From Coriobacteriia bacterium (lineage in GTDB: Bacteria > Actinomycetota > Coriobacteriia > WRKU01 > WQUG01): a stretch of DNA of 59,003 nucleotides. The notes under the pieces were generated by a model. The model saw nothing but the letters and a program-made list of their open reading frames with translations, was not told the DNA's origin and ran no database searches. The translations under genes were made by a program, and so were the position numbers. Each line of letters opens with the position of its first letter. Positions within the stretch are counted from its first letter, which is position 1. The stretch is taken from assembly GCA_009778715.1 (NCBI GenBank), contig WRFR01000007.1, positions 1 through 59,003 of the forward strand, in the 5' to 3' direction. Positions 1-8,784 of the stretch are shown one piece after another.

Positions 1-3000
1 ATGGTAGGTAAGATTAGTTGGATCTGATCCTACATAGGCGATGTTATCGAAGGTCTTTCCATCCTCAAGGCCCGTATCTACTGTTACTGTTACCGTAACA
101 GTAGCTGGAAGCATTGAGTTAGGCACACTCCAGGTGACACTTTGGCCTGACACTTGCCAGGTGATCGCGTCATCTAAGCTGTCTGCGCTTTCAGTGCCAC
201 TGACAGACTTGATGCTTAACCCTTCTGGGATATCATCAGAGATCGTGGTCCAACCTCCGCCGCCAGAACCTGAAGCAGCGGGGGGCTTATAGGAATCCTG
301 CCAGTCTGTCAAAAAATCCCTCCAGGCGTCAGGGTCGGCGGGGTCATAGCTATCCATCCATGCGCTACCGGCGGGCTTATAGGAATCCTGCCAGTTTGTC
401 GGCTGAGGACGCAAGGCAGGGTCCGGGACGCTATCGATAACGATACCGCCTCCTGGCTGGGTTGACTGCGCCGCGACCCAATCCCGCGCGACGACGCTAC
501 CCACATGAACGGTCACCGTGTTATTGCTGAACCACGCCGGCTGAGTCGTAGTAAGCTGGTCCAAAGGCGCGCTTTCCAGATAAAGATCAGTGAGTTGGTT
601 ACAACCCTGGAACATAGTGGTCGTTGTAGCCGTGGCAACAGCGCCGAGCGACCAGTAGCTTAAATCAAGTGAAGTTAGTTGAGTGCAACTGGCAAACATA
701 GCATCGAACATATTGACCTTTGACACATCAAAGTGATTTATCGCCAAAGAGTTCAGGTTCTTGCAGCCAAAGAACATGTAGCTCATGTTCGTCACCGCTG
801 AGGTATTAAAGTTGCTCAGGTCAAGACTCGTAAGGTTGGAGCAGTCTCTGAACATGTAGCTTATGTTCGTCACCGCTGAAGTGTTAAAGCTGCTCACGTC
901 AAGACTCGTAAGGCTGGAGCAGCCATAGAACATGTTGGCCATGTTCGTCACCGCTGAAGTGTTAAAGTTGCTCAGGTTAAGATTCGTAAGGCTGGAGCAT
1001 TGGAAGAACATGACGCTCATATCTTTCACCGCTGAGGTGTTAAAGCTGCTCACGTCAAGGCTTGTAAGGCTGGAGCAGTAGCCGAACATCCAGCTCATGC
1101 TTGTTACCACTGAGGTGTTAAAGCTGCTCACGTCAAGGCTTGTAAGGCTGGGGCACCTGTAGAACATATAGCTCATGTTCGTCACTGACGAGGTGTTAAA
1201 GCTGCGCAGGTCAAGGCTCGTAAGACCAGAGCAGTAAGAGAACATGTAGCTCATGGTCGTCACCGCTGAAGTGTTAAAGCTGCGCACGTCAAGGCTCGTA
1301 AGACTGGAGCAGCCATAGAACATGCTGGCCATGGTCGTCACCGCTGAAGTGTTAAAGCTGCGCACGTCAAGGCTCGTAAGACTGGAGCAGCCATAGAACA
1401 TGTTGCTCATGTCCTTCACCGCTGAGGTGTTAAAGCTGCTCACGTCAAGGCTCGTAAGCCTGTTGCAGTTATTGAACATGCCGCTCATGTTTGTCACTGC
1501 TGAGGTGTTAAAGTTACGCACGTCAAGGCTCGTAAGGCCGGAGCAACCAAAGAACATGTTGATCATGCTCGTCACTGCTGAGGTGTTAAAGCTGCTCACA
1601 TCAAGGCTGGTGAGGCTGGAACAGTTGTAAAACATGCTGACCATGGTCGTCACCGCTGAGGTGTTAAAGTTGCTCACATCAAGACTCGTAAGGTTGGGGC
1701 AGTTGAAGAACATTAAGCTCATGTCCGTTACTGCCGCGGTGTTAAAGCTGCTCAGGTCAAGACTCGTAAGGCTGGAGCAGCCGGAAAACATCATACTCAT
1801 GTTCGTTACCGCTGAAGTGTTAAAGCTGCTCAGGTCAAGGCTGGTAAGGTTGGAGCAGCCATAGAACATGTCATACATATTTCTTGCGCTTGCGGTATTG
1901 AATTGATCCAGATTACAGGTACTCATGCGGCTGAAGTTGTTAAACAAGAATGAGAGAGCTGTCGACGCGCTCATCAACACCCCCGCCTGCCCGCCGATAT
2001 AAAGGTTGTAGCCACCCGAGCCGTCAGCGGTAATCCAGGCGATCACGCGCGAGGTCGCCACGTTGGGGTTAATGGTCGTATTGGTCTCGGTCGCGTCCCA
2101 GGCCTCTAAGATAGCCTGGCCAGCCCAGTCGCTGCGGTTTGCTAAAAACTGCTTGACCGCCGAGGCAGGGTCTGCCGCGCTATAGGTCAAATCGTCAGGC
2201 AGGTCGACAAAGGACGCGGAACTTATCTGGCCTTTTTGCAGTGGGCCAGAAAGTGTGCTGCCCGTAGGCCTTACCGTGGAAGTTCCTGTTTGGTTGAGCC
2301 AGTCTGTCGTCGTGGCCGCACCGCTTGAGCCCTGCATGATCATTGCGGTCGGCGTCGACGGCGCGTAGGCGGTAACTGTATAGTCGATCGTATCGCCTGC
2401 CGCCACTGATACCGGCGCATCGGGCGCCCCTGCGTCCCAGTCGCCTCCGTTGACCCGGGCGTCCTTGCGGGGCGGCTGGGACTTTAGGTCGGTAGCTGCG
2501 CTGTAGTACAGCGTCGTGACGTTACTTGCGGGGTCTGCGGCATAGCGGCGTGTGATATCACTTCTGTTGGGGCCAGAATAGTCGTTACCGACCAGGTAGT
2601 AGGTGATCCCGTCGTCTTTGCCAATGACCGTTAAGGGTTGGGTGATCTTATACTTTTGTCCGGCAACACCGTCTTCTGTCTCAGGGATACGCAGCACGGT
2701 GCCGGTACCTTGTTCGACAAAGTTGACTGTAGAAGTCGTCGGCGTTGGCGGGATAGCCTCGACGTTGATCGTAGCATCCTCATAAGAGATACGGGTCAAT
2801 ATATTGCAGTCATGGGCGTAATAGCCCGTATAGTAGCCAAAACCCTGAGGCCCGTTAGCCCCTCCGATGGGGTTTGTAACCGTTGCAACCAGCGTGCCAT
2901 CGACATAGACCTTAACCGCGCGGGTAGTAGGATCGATCTCAGTACTGACGCGAAATGGGGTAGGGTCCAGGTTATGGATCCCGGTCTTTATGGTGGCGAT

Positions 3001-3699
3001 CAACGTACGGGTCGTCGCGACTGTTCCCGGTGTAAAGTTTTCAGTATCCCAGCGTTCATTATTGATATAGTACAGGCGCAGAGACGCTGTATTCTGGGCG
3101 TTGGGGTCGCGTTCTTGCATACCGGCGTCATTGGCGCAGGAAAGGATGAGAGCATAACCTGTGTAGTAGGTGTTGGCGCCTTGTTGCGTCATCTCCCCGT
3201 TAAACAGGTAGCCCGTCTCAGAAAATGAGTGGAAGTTCATGTTGTCAGGGATCAGCGTGAAAGAGCTGCCCGAAGAGGTGGCGGCTTCTGCTGGCGCAAA
3301 GACATAGTCCATATAGGGCATGATGCCATAGCCATAAAATGATATCTTTGAACCTGACAGAACTACGTGATCGGGAGTGGCTACGCCACCGTTCCACTTC
3401 GCGGACTCTGCCTGCGTGTAGGCTTGCTCGTAGCCCTGTAGAGGCCTGCCGTCTGCTTGCAGCACGCTGGCGTCGTTGTGATCGACTTTGTTATATGCAA
3501 GCTCGTCTATAGTAGTGGCGTTCGTTGCCGGGTTATAGGGATAGTTGGAGATAACATCTCCCACGGGGCCTGAGGCTTGGGCGGTCTGCGGCGGCGCGGA
3601 CCCTAACACCTCACAAATCACGACCAGCGCAATCGCCAGGCTCAGGGCACGCTTCCAGGTTGCCGTTTTTCTTCCCTTGATTGCCAGTGCCCCCATCAT
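1..3699 (-). CDS. BspA/DUF285-family repeat surface protein, C-terminus cut by window edge
   Basis: The frame is open from an ATG at 3699 (SD GAGAAGGGG just upstream; a second ATG follows directly) to base 1, 1,233 codons without a stop. The N-terminus has a basic start and a hydrophobic segment (ALSLAIALVVICEVLG, near residues 18-33), which looks like a signal peptide. A LamG-like beta region follows (about residues 80-270), then a MucBP-like stretch (VNFVEQGTGTVLRIPE, near 315), then 16 repeats of 26 residues with consensus FNTSAVTNMSYMFYGC plus SSLTSLDLSS (about residues 598-1014). Such DUF285/BspA repeats are known from secreted adhesins of gut and oral anaerobes. After the repeats lie two copies of a DWQDSYKP motif and a Thr/Val-rich beta domain. 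The wall anchor, if any, lies outside the window. A role in attachment to host or neighbouring cells is inference. Confidence 0.9.
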   Translation of the reverse strand, partial: MMGALAIKGRKTATWKRALSLAIALVVICEVLGSAPPQTAQASGPVGDVISNYPYNPATNATTIDELAYNKVDHNDASVLQADGRPLQGYEQAYTQAESAKWNGGVATPDHVVLSGSKISFYGYGIMPYMDYVFAPAEAATSSGSSFTLIPDNMNFHSFSETGYLFNGEMTQQGANTYYTGYALILSCANDAGMQERDPNAQNTASLRLYYINNERWDTENFTPGTVATTRTLIATIKTGIHNLDPTPFRVSTEIDPTTRAVKVYVDGTLVATVTNPIGGANGPQGFGYYTGYYAHDCNILTRISYEDATINVEAIPPTPTTSTVNFVEQGTGTVLRIPETEDGVAGQKYKITQPLTVIGKDDGITYYLVGNDYSGPNRSDITRRYAADPASNVTTLYYSAATDLKSQPPRKDARVNGGDWDAGAPDAPVSVAAGDTIDYTVTAYAPSTPTAMIMQGSSGAATTTDWLNQTGTSTVRPTGSTLSGPLQKGQISSASFVDLPDDLTYSAADPASAVKQFLANRSDWAGQAILEAWDATETNTTINPNVATSRVIAWITADGSGGYNLYIGGQAGVLMSASTALSFLFNNFSRMSTCNLDQFNTASARNMYDMFYGCSNLTSLDLSSFNTSAVTNMSMMFSGCSSLTSLDLSSFNTAAVTDMSLMFFNCPNLTSLDVSNFNTSAVTTMVSMFYNCSSLTSLDVSSFNTSAVTSMINMFFGCSGLTSLDVRNFNTSAVTNMSGMFNNCNRLTSLDVSSFNTSAVKDMSNMFYGCSSLTSLDVRSFNTSAVTTMASMFYGCSSLTSLDVRSFNTSAVTTMSYMFSYCSGLTSLDLRSFNTSSVTNMSYMFYRCPSLTSLDVSSFNTSVVTSMSWMFGYCSSLTSLDVSSFNTSAVKDMSVMFFQCSSLTNLNLSNFNTSAVTNMANMFYGCSSLTSLDVSSFNTSAVTNISYMFRDCSNLTSLDLSNFNTSAVTNMSYMFFGCKNLNSLAINHFDVSKVNMFDAMFASCTQLTSLDLSYWSLGAVATATTTTMFQGCNQLTDLYLESAPLDQLTTTQPAWFSNNTVTVHVGSVVARDWVAAQSTQPGGGIVIDSVPDPALRPQPTNWQDSYKPAGSAWMDSYDPADPDAWRDFLTDWQDSYKPPAASGSGGGGWTTISDDIPEGLSIKSVSGTESADSLDDAITWQVSGQSVTWSVPNSMLPATVTVTVTVDTGLEDGKTFDNIAYVGSDPTNLTYH
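657..1906 (-). repeat. 78-bp tandem coding repeats (16 units)
   Basis: Consecutive units begin exactly 78 bp apart (for example GTTCGTCACCGCTGA at 787 and again at 865) and encode the 26-residue leucine-rich DUF285 units of the surface protein. Inner units are nearly identical in DNA and the outer ones diverge, as expected for copy-number change by recombination. They are direct and coding, so this is not a CRISPR array. Confidence 0.92.
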
Positions 3700-3732
3700 G
3701 CCCCTTCTCCCTCTTTACCGTGATCGCTCACG

Positions 3733-4374
3733 TCAGTACCTGATATGTGAGGAGGCGGTCGCCGTTTGGGCAACGCTTGCCCGAAGCGACGCGCGCGCGT
3801 CGTAAAGTCTTTTGTGGATCGTTGCCACAGAACTATCAAGGGTTTCCGCAACTTCTGCGACAGAAAGCCCCTGGTAGTAATGCAGAAAGACCGTGATCTT
3901 TTGGGTATCGGTCAGCCCGTTGACCAGGCGCAGCAAATGCGCGCGATTCTCTTTGGCCTCCAGAGACTCAAAGGGCAAAAGCTCAGTATTGGCGCACGCA
4001 GGCATCCTGTCGTCATTTTCTTGAAACGTGTCCAGCGAATCTATCAGCTCCGCAGGGCTATTCTTGCGCAGCCAGTCAAACGAGCGTCGGTAGACGATAG
4101 AGAAAAACCAGTTTTCAAAGCGCTCAGATTCACGAAGCGTATCAAGCTTGGTAAAAAGACGTAAGAATGAGTCCTGGGCTACGTCTTCTGCGGCGGACTC
4201 ATTGCGTAAAATCTTGAAGGCGGTAAAGTACGCGCGTTGATAGTAGGCGTTATAGAGTTTTGAGAATGCATCAGAGTTACCGGACCGTGCGCGGTCAACC
4301 ATAGAGGGAAGCTGCTTCAAATCAGTCTCCGAGAGGCTTCCTCTTTTCATTTTCCTATCATTATTATCAGCCAT
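3733..4374 (-). CDS. ECF-type RNA polymerase sigma factor
   Basis: The product is 213 residues from the ATG at 4374, chosen because GGAGGAACG sits directly before it; a longer open frame to 4437 lacks such a site. Sigma-70 region 2 is visible (FSKLYNAYYQRAYFTAFKIL, then AAEDVAQDSFLRLFTKL and FENWFFSIVYRRSFDWLRK), and region 4 with a helix-turn-helix (LTDTQKITVFLHYYQGLSVA, then EVAETLDSSVATIHKRLYDA). This is the two-domain plan and length of ECF sigma factors. It lies 33 bp upstream of, and in line with, the BspA-like gene, so it may drive or be co-transcribed with it. No anti-sigma gene is visible next to it, which is unusual; its control is unknown. Confidence 0.9.
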   Translation of the reverse strand: MADNNDRKMKRGSLSETDLKQLPSMVDRARSGNSDAFSKLYNAYYQRAYFTAFKILRNESAAEDVAQDSFLRLFTKLDTLRESERFENWFFSIVYRRSFDWLRKNSPAELIDSLDTFQENDDRMPACANTELLPFESLEAKENRAHLLRLVNGLTDTQKITVFLHYYQGLSVAEVAETLDSSVATIHKRLYDARASLRASVAQTATASSHIRY

Positions 4375-4859
4375 CGTTCCTCCTGACACACCGTCCACGG
4401 TATAATTTCGCGCATCCGAAAAAACGAAACGGCGCATCCCTTCATATAGGTAGACGCCAAAAGAATCGGAAACTTACAAACTATTTAATAATTCCTCGCA
4501 AATTGATCGGAAATTAATGAACTTTGTTCAATTCTTAACAGATTTGTTAGAAAATTATAGGCTTTTTTCGATTCTTAACATATTATCACTGATTGATTGT
4601 TTGAGGTCGATTGAGCCCTGAAATAAAGGACTCACGTGGTGGCGCTATCTATAGGGGAGATCCTAAGGTCTTGCCCGGGATGACGAGGGCGCCCAGAATG
4701 ACGAACTTGTGCTATCGATGTATTGCAGATAGAAAGAGGTACTCTGTCACTTCATCTGGCAAGGCGGGCAAACGAGCTGTGAGGGAGCGGGCTTTCGCCC
4801 GTAACCGAACAAGCGAGAGCAGCCCAACACCACCAGATGGAGCGACAGAGTACCGTAAC
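4375..4859. other. Gene-free AT-rich interval upstream of the sigma factor
   Basis: No convincing gene is present. On the minus strand a TATAAT lies at 4554-4559. The 10-mer ATTCTTAACA occurs twice, 40 bp apart (4531-4540 and 4571-4580), and a short palindrome TGAACTTTGTTCA lies at 4518-4530. These could be promoter and operator elements for the sigma factor. The right part (4738-4854) is a separate inverted-repeat element described on its own. Confidence 0.5.
4738..4854. repeat. 117-bp element with 22-bp terminal inverted repeats
   Basis: The left arm (4738-4759, starting GGTACTCTGTCACTTC) and right arm (4833-4854, ending GGAGCGACAGAGTACC) are complementary at 20 of 22 positions, and the other two can form G-U pairs in one of the two transcripts. 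The interior holds a smaller hairpin (CGGGC, loop TTTC, GCCCG near 4788-4801). It starts 5 bp after the stop codon of the export permease. It could be a MITE-like relic, a structured 3' RNA end or a terminator. No flanking target duplication is visible. Confidence 0.6.
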
Positions 4860-6047
4860 TTACTGATACCTCAGCGCGTCGATCGGGTCCAGCTTCGCCG
4901 CGCGGTGCGCCGGGTAGAAGCCAAAGACGATGCCAATCAGCATGCAGACTCCGACCCCCAGCAACACAGCAGAAGCCGTGACCTTCGCGCTGATAGTCCC
5001 GGTCGCGTTCACGATGACCGAGATCAGCCATCCAATGAACACGCCGATCACGCCGCCCAGGCTGGTCAGCACGATCGACTCGACCAGGAACTGCAAGGTG
5101 ATATTGCCCGGCGTCGCCCCAATGGCCTTACGCAGGCCGATCTCACGGGTGCGCTCAGTCACAGACGTCAGCATCATGTTCATGATGCCGATACCGCCCA
5201 CCACCAGAGAGATCGAGGCGATCGCGGCAAGCAGCGTGGTCAGGATGCTCGTAATAGAGCTCGTCAGGCTCAGCATCGACGACATGGTAGTCACATTAAA
5301 GTCCGGATCATCGGAAGCCGCGATCCCATGGCGCGACTTAAGCAGCGCGGTCGTCAGGTTCGATACGGCGGTCTGGTCCTCCATCGTCACCGTCGACATC
5401 ACCACAGAATACGAGGTCTTGCCCGTGAACTGAGCCGTCATCGTCGAGAGCGGGATGTAGCAGGCGTTACCGCTCATCGCCGCCGCCAAGCCGCCACTGC
5501 TGGAGCTCAGCACGCCGGTAACCACGAAGTTCTGCCCGGAGATCTGCACCGTCTGGCCCACCGCGTTATAACTCGCGTCGCCCCAGATGCTCTCGACCGC
5601 ATTGGAAGAGAGTACGATGGCGTGTGCCGCGATGCTGTTCTGATAACTTGTGATAAAGCTGCCGTGGGCCACGTCGCTCTTGATCGCCTTGATATAGTTT
5701 GCGTCAATGCCCGTCAGCTGCGCGTTGGTGCTCGTGTTGTTTGCGACAATGTATTCAGAAGTTGAGCGGGTCCCCGCGACAACGGACACGCCCTGTAGCT
5801 CGCGCAATGCCGCCAGGTCGCCATCGGTCAGGCCGTTGCCTGTCTGCGCGGTGCTCGTGATGCGGATGATGTTTGTGCCAGCATCGGTGATCTGCTGCTG
5901 CACGCTGGCAGAAGTGCCCTGCCCCACGCTGATCAGCGCGATGACCGAGCCAATGCCGACCACAATGCCCAGGATCGTCAGCGCGGTGCGTCCCTTGTTC
6001 GCCGTAAGCGAGCGGAACGTCTCGGAGAGGATATCAAGAAGGTTCAT
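4860..6047 (-). CDS. MacB/FtsX-type ABC transporter permease
   Basis: The product has 395 residues and starts at an ATG with AGGAGGTGAGCGC before it. A first membrane helix lies near residues 20-44 (RTALTILGIVVGIGSVIALI), followed by a large MacB-type extracytoplasmic domain (residues 45-270) and three C-terminal helices with the typical FtsX sequence GGIGIMNMMLTSVTERTREI. This is the four-helix plan of MacB permeases, which couple ATP hydrolysis to extrusion rather than classical transport. The ATPase and adaptor genes lie just upstream on the same strand, so the three form one export system. The substrate (peptide, antibiotic, lipid) cannot be told. A palindromic repeat separates it from the ATPase gene. 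Confidence 0.93.
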   Translation of the reverse strand: MNLLDILSETFRSLTANKGRTALTILGIVVGIGSVIALISVGQGTSASVQQQITDAGTNIIRITSTAQTGNGLTDGDLAALRELQGVSVVAGTRSTSEYIVANNTSTNAQLTGIDANYIKAIKSDVAHGSFITSYQNSIAAHAIVLSSNAVESIWGDASYNAVGQTVQISGQNFVVTGVLSSSSGGLAAAMSGNACYIPLSTMTAQFTGKTSYSVVMSTVTMEDQTAVSNLTTALLKSRHGIAASDDPDFNVTTMSSMLSLTSSITSILTTLLAAIASISLVVGGIGIMNMMLTSVTERTREIGLRKAIGATPGNITLQFLVESIVLTSLGGVIGVFIGWLISVIVNATGTISAKVTASAVLLGVGVCMLIGIVFGFYPAHRAAKLDPIDALRYQ

Positions 6048-6064
6048 GCGCTCACCTCCTGAGA

Positions 6065-6095
6065 TGACAGAATGGTGCCTGACCCCTTTTTGTCA
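6065..6095. repeat. Dispersed TGACA...TGTCA palindrome, copy a
   Basis: This 31-bp element lies between the ATPase and permease genes of the export operon. Its ends are TGACAGAA and TTTTTGTCA and its core is GGTGCCTGACCCC, the same core (opposite orientation) as copies near 30.9, 35.7 and 40.2 kb. Inside an operon it may form an mRNA hairpin that sets relative expression; that is inference. Confidence 0.75.
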
Positions 6096-6102
6096 TCGAA
6101 GT

Positions 6103-6831
6103 TCATGAGACCACCCCCTGGGCTTGCGCGGCAGCAACTGCCCGCTCGCCTTCCTCACCCTCGAAAAGCCGCCCGTCAAGAATGTGGATCGTGCGTCCCG
6201 CATGGCGCGCGATACCCGGATCATGCGTGATCAGGATGATCGTGCGCCCTTGCGCGTTGAGCTCCTGAAACATCTTCAGCACCGCCGCGCCGGTCCTTGA
6301 GTCAAGGTTGCCGGTCGGCTCGTCTGCCAGCAGTAACGCCGGATCGTTGACCAGCGAGCGAGCGATCGCGACACGCTGCATCTGCCCGCCCGAGATCTCG
6401 TTGCTCTTGTGCGTGAATACCTCCGGCCGCAGCCCAGCCGCGGTGAGCGCGGACTCCGCCCGCCTGCGCCGCTCTGCGCGCGCCACCCCGGTGTATTCCA
6501 TCGGCAGCGTCACGTTCTTCAGCACACTCGTGCGCGGGAGCAGATTAAACGACTGGAACACGAAGCCGATCGTGCGCGCCCGGAAAGCCGCCAGCTCTTT
6601 CTCTGTCAGCACCGAGGTATCCTGCCCCGCCAGCCAATAGCTACCGTAGCTTGGCCGGTCGAGCAGCCCGATGATGTTCATGAGCGTCGACTTACCCGAG
6701 CCCGACGGCCCCATGATCGAGACGAACTCGCCTTCTTCGACCAGTAGGGATACATCGTTGAGCGCGACCTGGTCGCCAGCCCCCGTCGTATAAATCTTCG
6801 TGACCTGTTGCAGGTCGACTGCGATCGCCAT
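6103..6831 (-). CDS. MacB/LolD-type ABC transporter ATP-binding protein
   Basis: The product has 242 residues. Walker A is GPSGSGKS (41-48), the Q-loop lies in FVFQSFNLLPR (90-100), the signature is ISGGQ (146-150), and Walker B with the following D-loop is LLLADEPTGNLD (166-177). The spacing and the LLDRPSYG stretch are those of the MacB/LolD/FtsE branch. The start codon overlaps the stop of the adaptor gene by one base (TAATG), so the two are translationally coupled. It would power the downstream permease on the cytoplasmic face. Confidence 0.95.
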   Translation of the reverse strand: MAIAVDLQQVTKIYTTGAGDQVALNDVSLLVEEGEFVSIMGPSGSGKSTLMNIIGLLDRPSYGSYWLAGQDTSVLTEKELAAFRARTIGFVFQSFNLLPRTSVLKNVTLPMEYTGVARAERRRRAESALTAAGLRPEVFTHKSNEISGGQMQRVAIARSLVNDPALLLADEPTGNLDSRTGAAVLKMFQELNAQGRTIILITHDPGIARHAGRTIHILDGRLFEGEEGERAVAAAQAQGVVS

Positions 6832-8612
6832 TAGTTGCCGCCCCGGTAGGTCTGGCCCTGGCCACCACCAGGGTTGCCACCCTGACCGCTGTCAATGCTG
6901 CGGTAGGTTCCGCCACCCCCGCCATTGGTTCGCATGCCGCCGCCAAGGCTGAACATGCCGCCGCTCGACGAGCTGGTACTTGATGATGAGCTGGTCGTAC
7001 CGGAGATGACGACCTCGCCAGCAGTCAGCCCGGACTTGATTTCCGTGTAGCTGTCGTTGGCAACGCCGACGGTAACGGTGACCGTCTTGAGGTTGGTCGT
7101 ATCTCCGTTTTGTGCCACCCGCACGGTGTAGGTACCGTCAGAGGCCTGATCAATAGCCGTGTTAGGTACCAACAGCACATTCTTGGCAGAAGCCGTCACG
7201 ATCTCTGCCGTGACACTCATGCCTGGGCGAAGCTGTTTGTCGGGATCCTTCAGGGTCATTGTGACCGTGAAGTCCACGAGGCTGCCCGAGCTGGTACCCG
7301 TCGGCGAGATCTGCGTAACCGTGCCGCTCGCCTCGAGGCTGGGAAACGCGCTGAAACTGAGGTTAACGCCCTGCCCCTTCTGTACTGAGGAGATATCGGA
7401 CTCACTGACGCTGATGTCAGCGGTCATCGCTGAGGAATAGTCGCTGATCTCGACCGCTGATGAGCTTGAGGAGCTGTTGCTCGAGCTATTGTTTGAGCTG
7501 TTGCTTGAATTGCCGAGCAGCGAATTCAGCGAGCTATTGGATGAATTGTTGTTGCTTGAGTTGTTGTTTGAGGAGGCACTGGAGCTGCTGCCCGTCACAC
7601 TGTCACCGTTTGAGACATTGAGTGCCGTGACGATGCCCGTAGCTGGCGCCGTAACAGCCGTCTCGCCTGCGTTTTTAACGGCAGTGTCGTAGTCTGACTG
7701 CGCTGAGGTCACCTGCGCCTGCGCCTGCTTGACCTGCGCCTGCGCAGAGGCGATCGCGGCTGCGCGCTGGGCGTTGGCCTGAGCCGCCTGCGCCTTTGCC
7801 TGTGCCGGCGTCAGGGCGCCGGAGGAACTTGTGCTTGAGGAAGTCGAGCTCGACCCGCCCGTCTTATTCTGGCCCATGCCGCTGCCAGAACCCAGAGAGC
7901 TGCTGCCCGTGTTGGATTGGGAAGTACCGGATTTCGATTGAGCCATCAGCTCCGCTGCCGTCGTCGTTGAGGCTGCCTGGGCCGACTTAAGCGACTGCTC
8001 CGCCGAAGTCAACGAGAGCTTGGCGCTGGAGAGGCTGTTTGAGGCGCTCGTCACTGCATCAGCAAGTGTGCCGTTATCATCGACCTTGAACAGCACGGTT
8101 CCGGTCGTGACCTCGCTGCCCAACTTGACCGACAGGTCGGTGACCGTCCCAGATACCTTGGCGCTGACCTCAGAAGTTGTCGCTGCCTGAAGCTGCCCAC
8201 TGCCGGAGATCGTCTTTTCGATCGAGCCGGTCTGGGCTTGAGCGGTCACATAATCCGATGCGCTGGTCTGAGCCGACGCGCGGCGGAGCATAAGAAACGC
8301 GACAACCAACGCAGCGACCACAACAACGCCGATAATGACGCCGATGATAACGTTACGCCGCTTTTTCTTCTTCTGTGCCATCTGCTGTTGCTCGGCATAT
8401 GACAGCGCGACCTGCTGGTTGTCCACCGTATAAACAGGAGCCGCCTCGGTGTAGGTCACCGGGGCTTGCTCGGAGTAGGTCGCTGGAGCCTGCCCGGCCG
8501 CTTCTGCTTCCGGGGATTGCGGGACCCCGGGGGCCTCTGTTGGAGCTACTGCTTCGCCCTGCCCAAAGTTTTGGTTTGGGTCAGGCGTAGGTTGAACATT
8601 CTTGCGAGCCAT
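6831..8612 (-). CDS. MacA/HlyD-type membrane-fusion adaptor with Ser/Asn-rich insertion
   Basis: The product has 593 residues. Residues 1-80 are a Pro/Ala/Gln-rich cytoplasmic tail, then KKKKRR and one membrane helix (about 87-109). Lipoyl-type halves flank a coiled coil (SEVSAKVSGTVTDLSVKLG near 148; APATGIVTALNVSNG near 322; Ala/Gln-rich helices 268-315), followed by beta-barrel and membrane-proximal domains, all as in MacA/HlyD-type adaptors. Two low-complexity parts are odd: a Ser/Gly/Thr stretch at 230-265 and an almost pure Ser/Asn stretch at 341-385. The C-terminus is Gly/Ser-rich. It is first in a three-gene export operon. In a single-membrane cell it would reach across the wall rather than a periplasm. 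The start ATG at 8612 has GAGG 11 bases upstream. Confidence 0.92.
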   Translation of the reverse strand: MARKNVQPTPDPNQNFGQGEAVAPTEAPGVPQSPEAEAAGQAPATYSEQAPVTYTEAAPVYTVDNQQVALSYAEQQQMAQKKKKRRNVIIGVIIGVVVVAALVVAFLMLRRASAQTSASDYVTAQAQTGSIEKTISGSGQLQAATTSEVSAKVSGTVTDLSVKLGSEVTTGTVLFKVDDNGTLADAVTSASNSLSSAKLSLTSAEQSLKSAQAASTTTAAELMAQSKSGTSQSNTGSSSLGSGSGMGQNKTGGSSSTSSSTSSSGALTPAQAKAQAAQANAQRAAAIASAQAQVKQAQAQVTSAQSDYDTAVKNAGETAVTAPATGIVTALNVSNGDSVTGSSSSASSNNNSSNNNSSNSSLNSLLGNSSNSSNNSSSNSSSSSSAVEISDYSSAMTADISVSESDISSVQKGQGVNLSFSAFPSLEASGTVTQISPTGTSSGSLVDFTVTMTLKDPDKQLRPGMSVTAEIVTASAKNVLLVPNTAIDQASDGTYTVRVAQNGDTTNLKTVTVTVGVANDSYTEIKSGLTAGEVVISGTTSSSSSTSSSSGGMFSLGGGMRTNGGGGGTYRSIDSGQGGNPGGGQGQTYRGGN

Positions 8613-8784
8613 GATGTCGTGGTCCTCACTTCCTCCTGAAAATTGCAGTTTTATTCTCCTCTTCTCCAGCGCTGCCTTAAACCAGAAAGAGAGAGTTTAC
8701 ACACTTGCTCTATATAGGTACGCAAAACTTACGCAAAAAAACTCGAACCCAGGAAAAGATGCTCGGCACTATTCTGTCGCTTGA

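Noticed and set aside
1400-1864. Plus-strand reading frames rich in VTAEVLKLLTSRLVR
   Set aside because: They are the antisense of the 78-bp repeats of the minus-strand surface protein, which explains both their length and their periodicity.
657-1906. Possible CRISPR-like array
   Set aside because: The repeat is continuous at 78 bp with no unique spacers, stays in one reading frame and encodes a known leucine-rich unit.
4611-5765. Long plus-strand frame of 384 codons rich in Arg and His
   Set aside because: It runs opposite to the export permease and has no recognisable domain or SD; antisense frames in GC-rich genes commonly look like this.
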